A stretch of 64,000 nt of DNA from Hyphomicrobiales bacterium (lineage in GTDB: Bacteria > Pseudomonadota > Alphaproteobacteria > Rhizobiales > Rhizobiaceae). Within the stretch, counting starts at the first letter, position 1, and each line of letters starts with the position of its first letter. Where the stretch lies: the NCBI GenBank assembly GCA_021775415.1, contig JAJFHV010000013.1, positions 124,001 through 188,000 of the forward strand, read 5' to 3'. Under the pieces are notes generated by a model, which was not told where the DNA came from, did no database searches, and worked only from the letters and a program-made list of their open reading frames with translations. This document shows positions 56,474 through 64,000 of the stretch, piece by piece. The translations under genes and the position numbers were made by a program.

Positions 56474-57850
56474 ATGAGCTCTAATACTCCCGACATCGTG
56501 ACGCCTGCATCCGCAGGAAACTTCCGCGGTTATCACCAGTCTCAGCCGGCGGATATCGACGAAGAGATCGCCCGGGTTGGGTCGGGAACATCAGGCGGCG
56601 AATATTTGCGTTGTTTCTGGCATCCGGTTTTTATCACCAGCGAGTTGGGCGACCTTCCCCAGGCGATCAAGATACTCGGCGAGGAATTGGTGTTGTTTCG
56701 CTACTCAGGTGACAAACTTGGGCTGGTTCACAAATATTGTCCGCACCGGCGTGCATCTCTTGAATATGGCCGCTGTGAAGATCGCGGCATCCGCTGCTGC
56801 TACCACGGCTGGTTGTTTGCGCCTGATGGTGAAATTCTTGAAACCCCCGGTGAAGCTCCCGACGCGGAGCCTGCAAAGGTGGTGCGAGAGCGCACCAGAC
56901 TGGGTGCTTATCCGGTGATTGAATACAAGGGTCTGATTTTTGCCTATATGGGACCTCCTGACCAGATGCCGGAATTTCCAGTCTACGATGTGCTTGAAAT
57001 TGAGGATATGACCAACCGTCCGTACAAGGCACCATATACCTGCAACTGGATACAGGTACTCGACGCGATTATGGACCCGGTCCACACGACATTTTTGCAT
57101 TCCCAAAACAGCCATCCGCAATTTTCCGAAGGCATGTCTGAAATAGGTGAATTGAAGTTTTACGAACGCAATGAAAATCATTTTCTGGGTTCTTCAACAA
57201 GACGCGTTGATGACAACGCCTGGGTTCGTATGAACGAATTGATCTTGCCTAATTTTACGCAAGCCGGCTCTGCCTTTGCAGCAGACGGAACACAATCTCG
57301 CTACTTCGGCCGCTCCTGTTTTACCCGCTGGGTAGTCCCGGTAGATGATGAAAATTCGATTGCCTATGCCTGGGCAAACTTCGGTGAGCGCGGGGATCCG
57401 CATCAGTATAATACCAAGGAAGGGTGCGAACTAATTGAACAGGGCGAGGTGCTGGATCGCTCGCCAGAAGAAAAACAACGCTATCCGGCAGACTCTGAAG
57501 CGGTTGAGGGCATGGGTTCCATATCTACACACAAGGGTGAAAACCTTATGCCGACGGATCGCGGCATTTCTCTGTATCGCCGACGCATACGCCAGCAAAT
57601 CAAGGATTTGAAACAGGGTGAAAGGCCACCTCAACCCTGGAGGCACGGCGAAAATTCTGTTCGAACCTATGGTCAGGACACAGTCCTCAATTTGTCACCC
57701 AAAGACGGTGAAAATGACCGTAAGTATCTTGCCGAAATTGGCGCGGCGGTGATGGACATGCAATTTCAGTATGAAGAACAAGGCAATGAAGCACGCGATG
57801 CTGCAATAATTGAGAAGCTGAAAGACATCGAAACAAACGGCATAAGCTGA
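56474..57850 (+). CDS. Rieske oxygenase, phthalate-dioxygenase type
   Basis: A 458-residue Rieske oxygenase of a second class. Cluster ligands in KYCPHRRASLEYG and RCCYHGWLF; iron site in WIQVLDAIMDPVHTTFLHS, with His and His plus a bridging Asp. Longer than the first Rieske protein by a C-terminal tail of about 100 residues. The sequence resembles phthalate or other PDO-type dioxygenases. It opens the plus-strand unit and is divergent from the Lrp gene. No reductase gene is present. Confidence 0.87.
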   Translation: MSSNTPDIVTPASAGNFRGYHQSQPADIDEEIARVGSGTSGGEYLRCFWHPVFITSELGDLPQAIKILGEELVLFRYSGDKLGLVHKYCPHRRASLEYGRCEDRGIRCCYHGWLFAPDGEILETPGEAPDAEPAKVVRERTRLGAYPVIEYKGLIFAYMGPPDQMPEFPVYDVLEIEDMTNRPYKAPYTCNWIQVLDAIMDPVHTTFLHSQNSHPQFSEGMSEIGELKFYERNENHFLGSSTRRVDDNAWVRMNELILPNFTQAGSAFAADGTQSRYFGRSCFTRWVVPVDDENSIAYAWANFGERGDPHQYNTKEGCELIEQGEVLDRSPEEKQRYPADSEAVEGMGSISTHKGENLMPTDRGISLYRRRIRQQIKDLKQGERPPQPWRHGENSVRTYGQDTVLNLSPKDGENDRKYLAEIGAAVMDMQFQYEEQGNEARDAAIIEKLKDIETNGIS

Positions 57851-57886
57851 TCATCGCTTTTTGCATAACTTCCAAGGATCGACACA

Positions 57887-58903
57887 ATGGTCGTTAAGGT
57901 TCACGTCAAAAACAACCGATGGGCTGAGGGCTCGTTTCCAAATACCCCGGAAGGTGAAGAGGTCTTCACCATTACGCGAGAGCGGTTCGATTCAACTCTG
58001 TCGGAATTTCACGGCATGGCCGCGAAACTGGACCCGTTTATCGACTGGGACACCGATAATTTTTCCAGTTCGATGAAAGATGCAGAGGTTTTGTTGACCT
58101 GGAATCTGCCGACGGAAAACCTCGGTAAAGTCGCACCGAATTTGAAATGGATCCATTGCATCGGGGCAGGTGTTGAACACATGTTGCCGCTGGACTGGTT
58201 GCCGCAGGGCGTAACCTTGACCAACAACAAGGGGGTTCACGCTGCCAAGGCTGGCGAGTTTGGCCTGATGAGTGTCCTGATGCTGCACTCGCACATACCG
58301 CAAATTGTCACCAACCAGCGTAACAAAAACTATGATTCACTTTACGCCTCGCCAATTGTCGGTAAGACACTGGTGGTGATTGGCACGGGCAGTCTTGGCG
58401 GGTCGGCGGCAAAAGAAGTTCAAAAACTGGGTGTTCATGTAATTGGTGTAAACCGTCATGGGCGTAGCGTTGAGGGGTGCAATGAAGTCGTGACTATCGA
58501 CAAGCTGGACGACGTGCTCCCGCGTGCAGATTATCTGTTCGTTGCAACACCGGATACACCGGAAACACGCGGTCTGCTGGATCGCCGCCGGCTGGATTTA
58601 TTAAAACCTGCCGCCGGTATCATCAACATCGGCCGCGAAGCGGTTATGGATTATGATGCGCTTTGCGACAAGCTTGAAGAAGGCAGTTTGGCCAGCGCCA
58701 TTCTGGATGTGTTTGATCCCGAACCAATAGAAACTGGTTCCAGGCTTTGGCATACGCCGAACCTTATTATCACGCCGCATGTTTCCGCCGATGATGGCGA
58801 TGCCTATGTGCCGATGACACTTGGCCTGTTTTTCCGCAACATGGAGCTTTTTTTGGCCGGAAAGCCACTGCTCAATCCCATTCAACCGGAGCTTGGATAC
58901 TGA
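57887..58903 (+). CDS. D-2-hydroxyacid dehydrogenase family protein
   Basis: NAD(P)-dependent reductase or dehydrogenase. Nucleotide fold VVIGTGSLGGSAAKEVQKLG, catalytic-site arginine region INIGREAVMDY, Glu in VFDPEPIETGS and His in ITPHVSADD. It lies 36 bp after the second Rieske gene, so the two are co-transcribed; a strong AAGGA precedes ATG 57887. Glyoxylate or hydroxypyruvate reductase-like activity is possible. With the upstream VOC protein it could handle a 2-oxo acid from the pathway. Confidence 0.85.
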   Translation: MVVKVHVKNNRWAEGSFPNTPEGEEVFTITRERFDSTLSEFHGMAAKLDPFIDWDTDNFSSSMKDAEVLLTWNLPTENLGKVAPNLKWIHCIGAGVEHMLPLDWLPQGVTLTNNKGVHAAKAGEFGLMSVLMLHSHIPQIVTNQRNKNYDSLYASPIVGKTLVVIGTGSLGGSAAKEVQKLGVHVIGVNRHGRSVEGCNEVVTIDKLDDVLPRADYLFVATPDTPETRGLLDRRRLDLLKPAAGIINIGREAVMDYDALCDKLEEGSLASAILDVFDPEPIETGSRLWHTPNLIITPHVSADDGDAYVPMTLGLFFRNMELFLAGKPLLNPIQPELGY

Positions 58904-58953
58904 GCCCAAAAGAGAACAATCATCTAAATTTGCCGCTGAATATAGAATTGGAT

Positions 58954-58965
58954 TGTCAATTGACA
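58954..58965. promoter_or_regulatory. 12-bp palindrome upstream of the methanethiol oxidase gene
   Basis: TGTCAATTGACA is a perfect palindrome, 65 bp before the mtoX start; its right half TTGACA could be a -35 element. A dimeric regulator bound here could control mtoX. No good -10 hexamer at 16-18 bp was seen, so the promoter assignment is open. Confidence 0.35.
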
Positions 58966-59029
58966 GATGGTTGACGTATGATTTTTCCGAAAGGCCCCTG
59001 AAGCGGGCTTACAAAGCGGAGGAAACATA

Positions 59030-60394
59030 ATGACATCAGGCAATGGAAAAACATGCTGCGGCCCAGGCTACGCATCACCGGCAGAGGCAATGCAGGCCAA
59101 TAGGGAAAAACTCCTGTACACGGTAGCGCTATACACAGGTACCGGAATCGAAAAGCCTGATTACCTCGCAACCGTTGATGTTGATCCTGATAGCCCCACT
59201 TTTTCGCAGGTCGTTGCCCGTACTGAAATGCCGCAAATTGGTGATGAACTGCATCACTCTGGCTGGAACGCTTGTTCCTCCTGCAACAACGATGCGACCA
59301 AGGAGCGTAAATATCTGTTGATGCCCGGTGTGCGCACTTCGAATATCAATGTGATTGATACCTCGGATGCGCGCAATCCAAAAATCCATAAAGTGGTCTC
59401 GGGTGATGACATCAAGGCCAAGACCAATTTGTCCGCCCCCCACACGGTTCATTGTCTGGGTGCAGATATTATCATTTCAATGCTGGGTGATGCCGACGGC
59501 AATGCGCCGGGTGGTTTTCTGCATCTGGACGAGAACTTCGAAATTGTCGGGCGCTGGGAAAACGACATTACCGGAATGAACTATAATTATGATTTCTGGT
59601 ACCAGCCGCGCCATAATATGATGGTGTCATCTGAATGGGCAGCACCCAATACGTTCATGCCGGGTTTTGATCTGGAGGATGTAGCGGCGGATAAATACGG
59701 CCATTCCATCCATTTTTGGGACTTCAAAGGCAAGAAGATCGAAAAATCCGTTGACCTGGGAGGCGAAGGTCTAATCCCGCTTGAAGTTCGTTTCCATCAC
59801 AACCCGGATTCTACCCATGGCTTTGTGGCAGCCACATTGTCATCAAATGTGTTTCACTGGCACAAAAACGGTAGTGGCGAAGTAGAAATCGAAAAAGTCA
59901 TCGATATTCCAACCATCGATGTCGAAGGTTTTCCGGTGCCCATGCCGTCTCTGATTACGGACATCCTGATTTCGATGGATGACAAGTATTTGTACTTCTC
60001 CAACTGGCTGCATGGCGATTTGCGCCAGTATGACATCTCTGATCCGTCCAATCCGGTGATGACCGGCCAGGTCTGGATAGGTGGCCTGCTTGGCAAGGCT
60101 CCGGAGGTCAACGGTGTTACCATTCATGGAGCGCCCCAGATGATCCAGCTGTCACTGGACGGGAAGCGCCTCTACGTCACCACCTCGTTGTTCTCGACCT
60201 GGGACAATCAGTTCTACCCGGAGATGATGGATGGCGGAGCGCACATGTTCCTGGTTGATTGCGACACCGAGAACGGAGGGATGACAATCAATCCGGACTT
60301 TATTGTTGATTTCAAGAACGAACCAAATGGACCAGCCCGTTGTCACGAAATGCGCTATCCTGGCGGTGATGTAACTTCAGATATCTGGCTTTAG
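59030..60394 (+). CDS. mtoX: Methanethiol oxidase (SELENBP1/SBP56 family)
   Basis: Oxidises methanethiol to formaldehyde, sulfide and hydrogen peroxide. The N-terminus CCGPGYASPAEAM and the motifs DYLATVDVDPDSP, LHHSGWNACSSCNND and HTVHCLG match human SELENBP1, as does the C-terminal SDIWL; 454 residues is the right size for a seven-bladed propeller. No signal peptide is present, so it is probably cytoplasmic, whereas characterised Hyphomicrobium MtoX is exported. No SCO/SenC copper chaperone or MauG-like gene is adjacent. GGAGG precedes ATG 59030. Methanethiol could come from DMSP demethylation or methionine. Confidence 0.88.
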   Translation: MTSGNGKTCCGPGYASPAEAMQANREKLLYTVALYTGTGIEKPDYLATVDVDPDSPTFSQVVARTEMPQIGDELHHSGWNACSSCNNDATKERKYLLMPGVRTSNINVIDTSDARNPKIHKVVSGDDIKAKTNLSAPHTVHCLGADIIISMLGDADGNAPGGFLHLDENFEIVGRWENDITGMNYNYDFWYQPRHNMMVSSEWAAPNTFMPGFDLEDVAADKYGHSIHFWDFKGKKIEKSVDLGGEGLIPLEVRFHHNPDSTHGFVAATLSSNVFHWHKNGSGEVEIEKVIDIPTIDVEGFPVPMPSLITDILISMDDKYLYFSNWLHGDLRQYDISDPSNPVMTGQVWIGGLLGKAPEVNGVTIHGAPQMIQLSLDGKRLYVTTSLFSTWDNQFYPEMMDGGAHMFLVDCDTENGGMTINPDFIVDFKNEPNGPARCHEMRYPGGDVTSDIWL

Positions 60395-60427
60395 GCCTCG
60401 GCGACCTCCCGTTGAGAGGCCTTGTTT
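60393..60427 (+). terminator. Candidate terminator of mtoX
   Basis: AGGCCTC (60393-60399), overlapping the stop, pairs with GAGGCCT (60416-60422) around a 16-base loop and runs into TGTTT. The short T-run makes it a moderate candidate; the longer repeat at 60426-60473 follows at once. Confidence 0.4.
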
Positions 60428-60473
60428 CGCGCTGAATGACATAATGACAACAATAAAAGCCATTCAGCGCGAA
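60426..60473. repeat. 13-bp perfect inverted repeat between mtoX and arsR-like gene
   Basis: TTCGCGCTGAATG (60426-60438) and CATTCAGCGCGAA (60461-60473) are perfect complements separated by 22 AT-rich bases. It could work as a terminator for both directions, an RNA-stabilising hairpin or a protein site. No T-run follows on the plus strand; the right arm is followed by GCGG. Confidence 0.6.
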
Positions 60474-60557
60474 GCGGCAATTTAATTAACCGCACTGATC
60501 ATCAATCCGTTCAACCCCAGCTACACATTTTGTTGGTTGACATCGTAGTAGATATAT

Positions 60558-60573
60558 ATAACAAATATGTTAT
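60558..60573. promoter_or_regulatory. Inverted repeat at the start of the ArsR-like gene, possible operator
   Basis: ATAACA, AATA, TGTTAT: perfect 6-bp arms ending at the proposed ATG 60572. A TTGACA lies at 60537-60542. ArsR-family regulators often repress themselves from such dyads; here it would overlap the start codon. Confidence 0.4.
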
Positions 60574-60940
60574 GGAAACATTAGGTTATATAAATACACA
60601 GCCAAATCTGGATGCCATCTTTGCGGCGTTGGCAGATCCAACGCGCCGCTCAATCCTGTCTCGACTTGCCGAGGGTGAGGCATCCGTAAATGAAATTGCA
60701 GCGCCCTTTGAAATGAGCCAGCCGGCGGTTTCAAGGCACTTGAAAGTGTTGGAGCGTGCGGGACTGATTGAGCGCGAAATTGACGAACAACGCCGCCCTG
60801 CTCGTCTGAAGGCCGAAAAAATGGCTGCTGCAGTCAGCTGGCTCGAGGAATTCAGGGTTTTTTGGGGGGCAAGCTTTGACCAGCTGGATGGGGTTCTTTT
60901 GCAGATGAAACAAGACGTGAACCAAGGAAACAAATCATGA
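60572..60940 (+). CDS. ArsR-family winged-helix regulator
   Basis: A 122-residue regulator. HTH LAEGEASVNEIAAPFEMSQPAVSRHLKVLERAGLI in the ArsR pattern; no metal-binding cysteine pair ELCVCDL is seen, so it is probably a non-metal type. ATG 60572 begins METLGY; a TTG 42 bp upstream gives a longer, less likely form. It overlaps the AHSA1-domain gene by 4 bp, the common ArsR-AHSA1 pairing. Confidence 0.87.
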   Translation: METLGYINTQPNLDAIFAALADPTRRSILSRLAEGEASVNEIAAPFEMSQPAVSRHLKVLERAGLIEREIDEQRRPARLKAEKMAAAVSWLEEFRVFWGASFDQLDGVLLQMKQDVNQGNKS

Positions 60941-61443
60941 GCGAATTGCCGGAATATGTATTGGACCGCGTTTTCAACGCCCCGCGCGAACTGGTTTGGC
61001 GGGCCTGGACGGATCCCGAACTACTGTCGCGTTGGTACGGTCCAGGAGTGGAAACGATTATCCATGAATTTGATTTGCGACCCGGTGGAATGTGGCTCAA
61101 TGAAATGAAAATGGGTGAGAATTCCATGCTCAGCAAGGTCGTTTTCAAAGAGGTCACACCCCCAGAATTGCTTGTCTGGCATCATCACTCGTCCACCGAT
61201 TCAAATTGGGAAACGGTTTCGAATCCCAAAATGCCGGACTGGCCGAAGATTCTCCTGACGACTGTGGCGTTTGAGGAAGAAGGCACCAAGACAAAAGTGC
61301 GCCTGACCTGGGTGCCTTTCGAAGCAAGCGAAGACGAGATTGCTTGTTTTGCTGGTGCCGTTGGCAACATGGGCAAAGGATGGGAAGGTGGTTACGCTGT
61401 TATCGATCAAATACTCTCTGAATTGCAGGCACAAAACGGCTAA
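60937..61443 (+). CDS. AHSA1/SRPBCC-domain protein
   Basis: A 168-residue START-like (CalC/AHSA1) fold with a hydrophobic ligand cavity: YVLDRVFNAPRELVWRAWTDPELLSRWYGP and RPGGMWLNEMKMG. The ATG overlaps the ArsR stop (ATGA), so the two are coupled. ArsR-AHSA1 pairs are widespread and often linked to stress or small-molecule sensing; the ligand is unknown. Confidence 0.87.
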   Translation: MSELPEYVLDRVFNAPRELVWRAWTDPELLSRWYGPGVETIIHEFDLRPGGMWLNEMKMGENSMLSKVVFKEVTPPELLVWHHHSSTDSNWETVSNPKMPDWPKILLTTVAFEEEGTKTKVRLTWVPFEASEDEIACFAGAVGNMGKGWEGGYAVIDQILSELQAQNG

Positions 61444-61478
61444 GTTGAAAATTACTGATTTGAACAGGGAGCTTTCTA

Positions 61479-61931
61479 ATGGTTGAACTGCGGATGGACT
61501 ATGCCAAGATCGCACCAGCAGGGCTTAAGGCGATGTTGGCGCCCAATGCCTATCTCAATGACTGTTCCATCGATCAGGGATTGCGACGACTGGTTGAACT
61601 GCGCGTTTCACAGATCAATAATTGCACATACTGCATATGGCTTCATGCAAAGCAGGCAAGGGATGTGGGTGAGAGTGATGAGAGGGTTTCCGCTGTCGAG
61701 AACTGGCGTGAAGCGGGTCATTTGTTTACAGAGCAGGAGCATGCGGTATTCAACTGGACTGAAGCAGTTACCCATATTACCGATGGCTTCCCGGCAGATC
61801 CACTTTTTGACGAGTTAAGAGAGCATATGGATGACCGGCAAGTTGTTGACCTCACTGTGATCGCGGCCAGTATGAACGCCATGAACCGGCTGGCTATCAG
61901 TTTCCGGCATGAGGCACCAGGCGAGAATTAA
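61479..61931 (+). CDS. Carboxymuconolactone-decarboxylase/AhpD-family protein
   Basis: A 150-residue alkylhydroperoxidase-like protein. The redox motif CTYCIWLHAKQAR (CxxC...H) is intact, so it may reduce peroxides through disulfide exchange, in the way of AhpD. Shine-Dalgarno AGGGAG precedes ATG 61479. It lies 36 bp after the AHSA1 gene in the same direction and is probably in one operon. A weak terminator (CTGG-TTG-CCAG then a run of T) follows at about 61934-61958. Confidence 0.85.
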   Translation: MVELRMDYAKIAPAGLKAMLAPNAYLNDCSIDQGLRRLVELRVSQINNCTYCIWLHAKQARDVGESDERVSAVENWREAGHLFTEQEHAVFNWTEAVTHITDGFPADPLFDELREHMDDRQVVDLTVIAASMNAMNRLAISFRHEAPGEN

Positions 61932-62030
61932 ATACTGGTTGCCAGACCTTTTTTTACAACCAGAATGCCTGTGGAAATTTCAAGAGTCCTGGCGGCAAGT
62001 ATAAAACCCTATTCTAGCAGCCTAAATTAT

Positions 62031-62107
62031 TGGCGCACCCGACAGGATTCGAACCTGTGACCTCTGCCTTCGGAGGGCAGCACTCTATCCAGCTGAGCTA
62101 CGGGTGC
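62031..62107 (-). tRNA. tRNA-Arg (CCG)
   Basis: Reverse strand begins GCACCCGTAGCTCAGCTGG and ends CGGGTGCGCCA with CCA encoded; acceptor stem GCACCCG/CGGGTGC is perfect. The anticodon loop CTCCGAA between CTGCC and GGCAG gives CCG. T-loop GGTTCGAATCC is standard. Length 77. Confidence 0.96.
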
Positions 62108-62203
62108 ATAAAAGCCAATGCGAATGTGCGTTCTGGAATTTCGCTTCGCGTGAATTCTTTAGCTGAACATTTCCCCCACGACAATTGATTATCAGTGCAT
62201 TCA

Positions 62204-62575
62204 TTACGCTGTAATCGTCACCTTGTCGGGATAAAAGGCCACATGGCCCTCCAGCGCCAGACATTCATCATACGGCGCTTCATATCCCCAGACTGCGTTC
62301 TCAACCAATCCGGTGGTGGTTTCGAGGTGCCAGTAACTGGCCGTTCCCTTGAACGGGCAAAAAGTTGAATGGTCTGATTTCTCCAGCGCAGCCTTCTCCA
62401 CATCGACAAGCGGGATATAATATACCGGATCATAGCTGCTTTCTAAAAGCTTCAGCACATTGCGGCTTCGTCCGATCTCTTTCTCGTCGATCATGATCGT
62501 CACTTCGCCATCGTGTTTTTCGATAGTGACTTCATGATCAGGATGGGTTGCAAAGCCTGGCGCTGCATTAGTCAT
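62204..62575 (-). CDS. DUF427 domain protein
   Basis: A 123-residue protein with the DUF427 landmarks: SYDPVYYIPLVDV, STFCPFKGTASYWHL and VAFYPDKVTITA. Function unknown; DUF427 proteins are small beta-rich enzymes or ligand-binding proteins. ATG 62575 is 10 bp downstream of the polA stop on the same strand, so it is likely the last gene of the polA transcript. Confidence 0.85.
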   Translation of the reverse strand: MTNAAPGFATHPDHEVTIEKHDGEVTIMIDEKEIGRSRNVLKLLESSYDPVYYIPLVDVEKAALEKSDHSTFCPFKGTASYWHLETTTGLVENAVWGYEAPYDECLALEGHVAFYPDKVTITA

Positions 62576-62585
62576 GTTACTGCTC

Positions 62586-64000
62586 CTAGTGTGCTTCGTC
62601 CCAGTTTTGCGCCGCCCTTGCATCCACTTTCAATGGTACCGAAAGGGAAAGGGCTGGATGTGGCGCGTCTTCCATAATTTTGGAAACAACCGGAATGGTC
62701 TTTTCAACTTCTGCGTCTGCGACTTCAAAAATCAGTTCATCATGCACCTGCAGCAGCATTTGGGCACCCAAATTTTCGGTGACAAGCGCTTCCTCCATCC
62801 GCACCATCGCCCGGCGAATGATGTCTGCGGCAGAACCTTGAATCGGTGCATTGATTGCAGCGCGCTCGTTGAATGCCCGCATATGCGGATTTGAGGTTTT
62901 GATGTCCGGATAATGCGCCCGGCGGCCAAAGATAGTTTCCACATAGCCATTCTCGCGGGCAAACGCCTTGGTTTGATCCATATAATCGCGAATGCCGGGG
63001 AAGCGTTCGAAATATTTCTTGATGTAATCCGATGCCTCGGATCGGCCAATGCCAAGCTGGTTGGCCAAGCCAAAAGCGGAAATGCCGTAGATAATACCAA
63101 AATTGATTGCTTTTGCGCGACGACGAACCATCGGGTCCATGCCCTCAATGGGAGTATCAAACATTTCCGAAGCGGTCATCGCATGAATATCAAGCCCGTC
63201 AGCAAACGCCTGTTTTAACTGCCCAATATCGGCGATATGTGCCAGCACTCTCAACTCAATCTGTGAATAGTCGGCTGATAAAAGTTTTGAACCCTTGCCT
63301 GCCACAAAAGCAGTACGGATACGGCGACCCTCCTCGGTCCGCACCGGTATGTTTTGCAAATTCGGGTCAGAGGATGAAAGCCTGCCGGTGGATGTTGATG
63401 CCATTGCATAAGAGGTGTGTACGCGACCGGTATCCTGATTGATGAAATCCGGCAGGGCATCCGTATAGGTGGACTTGAGTTTTGTGAGTTGCCGCCAGAA
63501 CACGATTTTTCTCGGTAGCTCATGTCCTTCAGCGGCCAGATCTTCCAGTATCTGCGCTGATGTTGAATGCTGCCCGGTTGCGGTTTTCTTGGCACCCGGC
63601 AAGCCAAGTTTGCCAAACAGAATTTCACCAAGTTGTTTGGGTGAACCAATGTTGAAGCGCTCGCCGGCAAGTTCATAAATTTCTGCTTCCAGGCTCGCGG
63701 CGGCCTGTGCCAGTTCTCCAGAAAGCCGCGAAAGAATTTGCCTGTCTACTGTAATGCCGCGCTGTTCCATTCGCGCCAGCACTTCAATCAGCGGTCGCTC
63801 CAGCCGTTCATAGACCGTGATCATTCCCTCCGCGACCAGTCGAGGCTTCAACACTTGCCACAAACGAAACGTTACATCCGCGTCCTCTGCTGCATAGGCG
63901 GTGGCTTTTTCTATTTCAACGTGATCGAAAGTGATCGAGGATCGACCGCTACCGGTCAGTTCCTTGTAGGAAATACAGGTATGTCCAAGCCAGCGTTTGG
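62586..64000 (-). CDS. polA: DNA polymerase I, N-terminus beyond the window
   Basis: Repair and Okazaki-fragment polymerase. The visible 471 C-terminal residues cover the end of the 3'-5' exonuclease-like domain (YKELTGSGRSS and AEDADVTFRLWQVL) and the whole Klenow polymerase domain: thumb, DPNLQNIPVRTEEGRRIRTAF, motif A LSADYSQIELRVLAHI, motif B RRRAKAINFGIIYG, and motif C QVHDELIFEV. The frame stays open to the right edge, so the 5' part, including the 5'-3' exonuclease domain, lies outside the window. Confidence 0.97.
   Translation of the reverse strand, partial: KRWLGHTCISYKELTGSGRSSITFDHVEIEKATAYAAEDADVTFRLWQVLKPRLVAEGMITVYERLERPLIEVLARMEQRGITVDRQILSRLSGELAQAAASLEAEIYELAGERFNIGSPKQLGEILFGKLGLPGAKKTATGQHSTSAQILEDLAAEGHELPRKIVFWRQLTKLKSTYTDALPDFINQDTGRVHTSYAMASTSTGRLSSSDPNLQNIPVRTEEGRRIRTAFVAGKGSKLLSADYSQIELRVLAHIADIGQLKQAFADGLDIHAMTASEMFDTPIEGMDPMVRRRAKAINFGIIYGISAFGLANQLGIGRSEASDYIKKYFERFPGIRDYMDQTKAFARENGYVETIFGRRAHYPDIKTSNPHMRAFNERAAINAPIQGSAADIIRRAMVRMEEALVTENLGAQMLLQVHDELIFEVADAEVEKTIPVVSKIMEDAPHPALSLSVPLKVDARAAQNWDEAH

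Overview
The window is a gene-dense chromosomal segment from an alphaproteobacterium, most likely a marine or marine-associated member of the Rhizobiales/Hyphomicrobiales. The reasons are the lptC-lptA-lptB-rpoN-hpf-ptsN order, a RegB/RegA redox pair, an MmcB-family protein, an MbfA-type membrane ferritin with a candidate Irr box, and alphaproteobacterial tRNA and RNase P RNA sequences. Base composition looks close to half G+C. I saw no prophage, insertion sequence, CRISPR array or rRNA gene. The first gene (rRNA methyltransferase) and the last (polA) are cut by the window edges.

Layout. 1-7973: RNA methyltransferases, lspA, acrylyl-CoA reductase acuI, glpK, regB/regA, mmcB, an L,D-transpeptidase. 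7983-16195 (minus strand): glcB, ptsN, hpf, rpoN, lptB, lptA, lptC, rnd. 16500-24953: the DMSP lyase dddP, an OmpA-like lipoprotein, a HerA-like ATPase, an EamA transporter, a TerB/DnaJ protein, a peptidoglycan amidase, a lytic transglycosylase and a hydrolase. 25038-28425: a phosphonate locus (tmpB, tmpA, an AllA-like gene, divergent LysR). 28499-38119: rnpB, LysR regulators, lepA, tRNA-Ser, msrA, mepA. 38273-46336: a TauD-like dioxygenase, pheT/pheS with an unknown gene between them, rplT, rpmI, a non-pyrrolysine MttB-like methyltransferase and infC with an apparent ATT start. 46576-51252: hydrolase, pseudouridine synthase, mbfA, YiiX-like amidase, CoA transferase. 51255-60394: a catabolic region of unknown substrate. 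60572-64000: ArsR-AHSA1-AhpD group, tRNA-Arg, DUF427 and polA.

The accessory theme is small methylated onium and sulfur compounds. DddP should split dimethylsulfoniopropionate into dimethyl sulfide and acrylate; AcuI reduces acrylyl-CoA; the SELENBP1-type methanethiol oxidase handles methanethiol; TmpA/TmpB should turn 2-trimethylaminoethylphosphonate into glycine betaine plus phosphate; the MttB-like protein belongs to a family that demethylates betaines.

The best candidate for an undescribed system is 51255-58903. A minus-strand run encodes an Lrp-type regulator, a Rieske oxygenase, a glyoxalase-I-like VOC protein, an EutQ-like cupin, a glutamine-synthetase-family ligase and a MetX-like hydrolase. 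It faces a divergent pair, a second Rieske oxygenase and a D-2-hydroxyacid dehydrogenase. The gene content suggests gamma-glutamylation and oxygenation of an amine, but the substrate cannot be read from the sequence. All coordinates and motifs were read by eye; family names come from recognition of sequence patterns, not from database searches.
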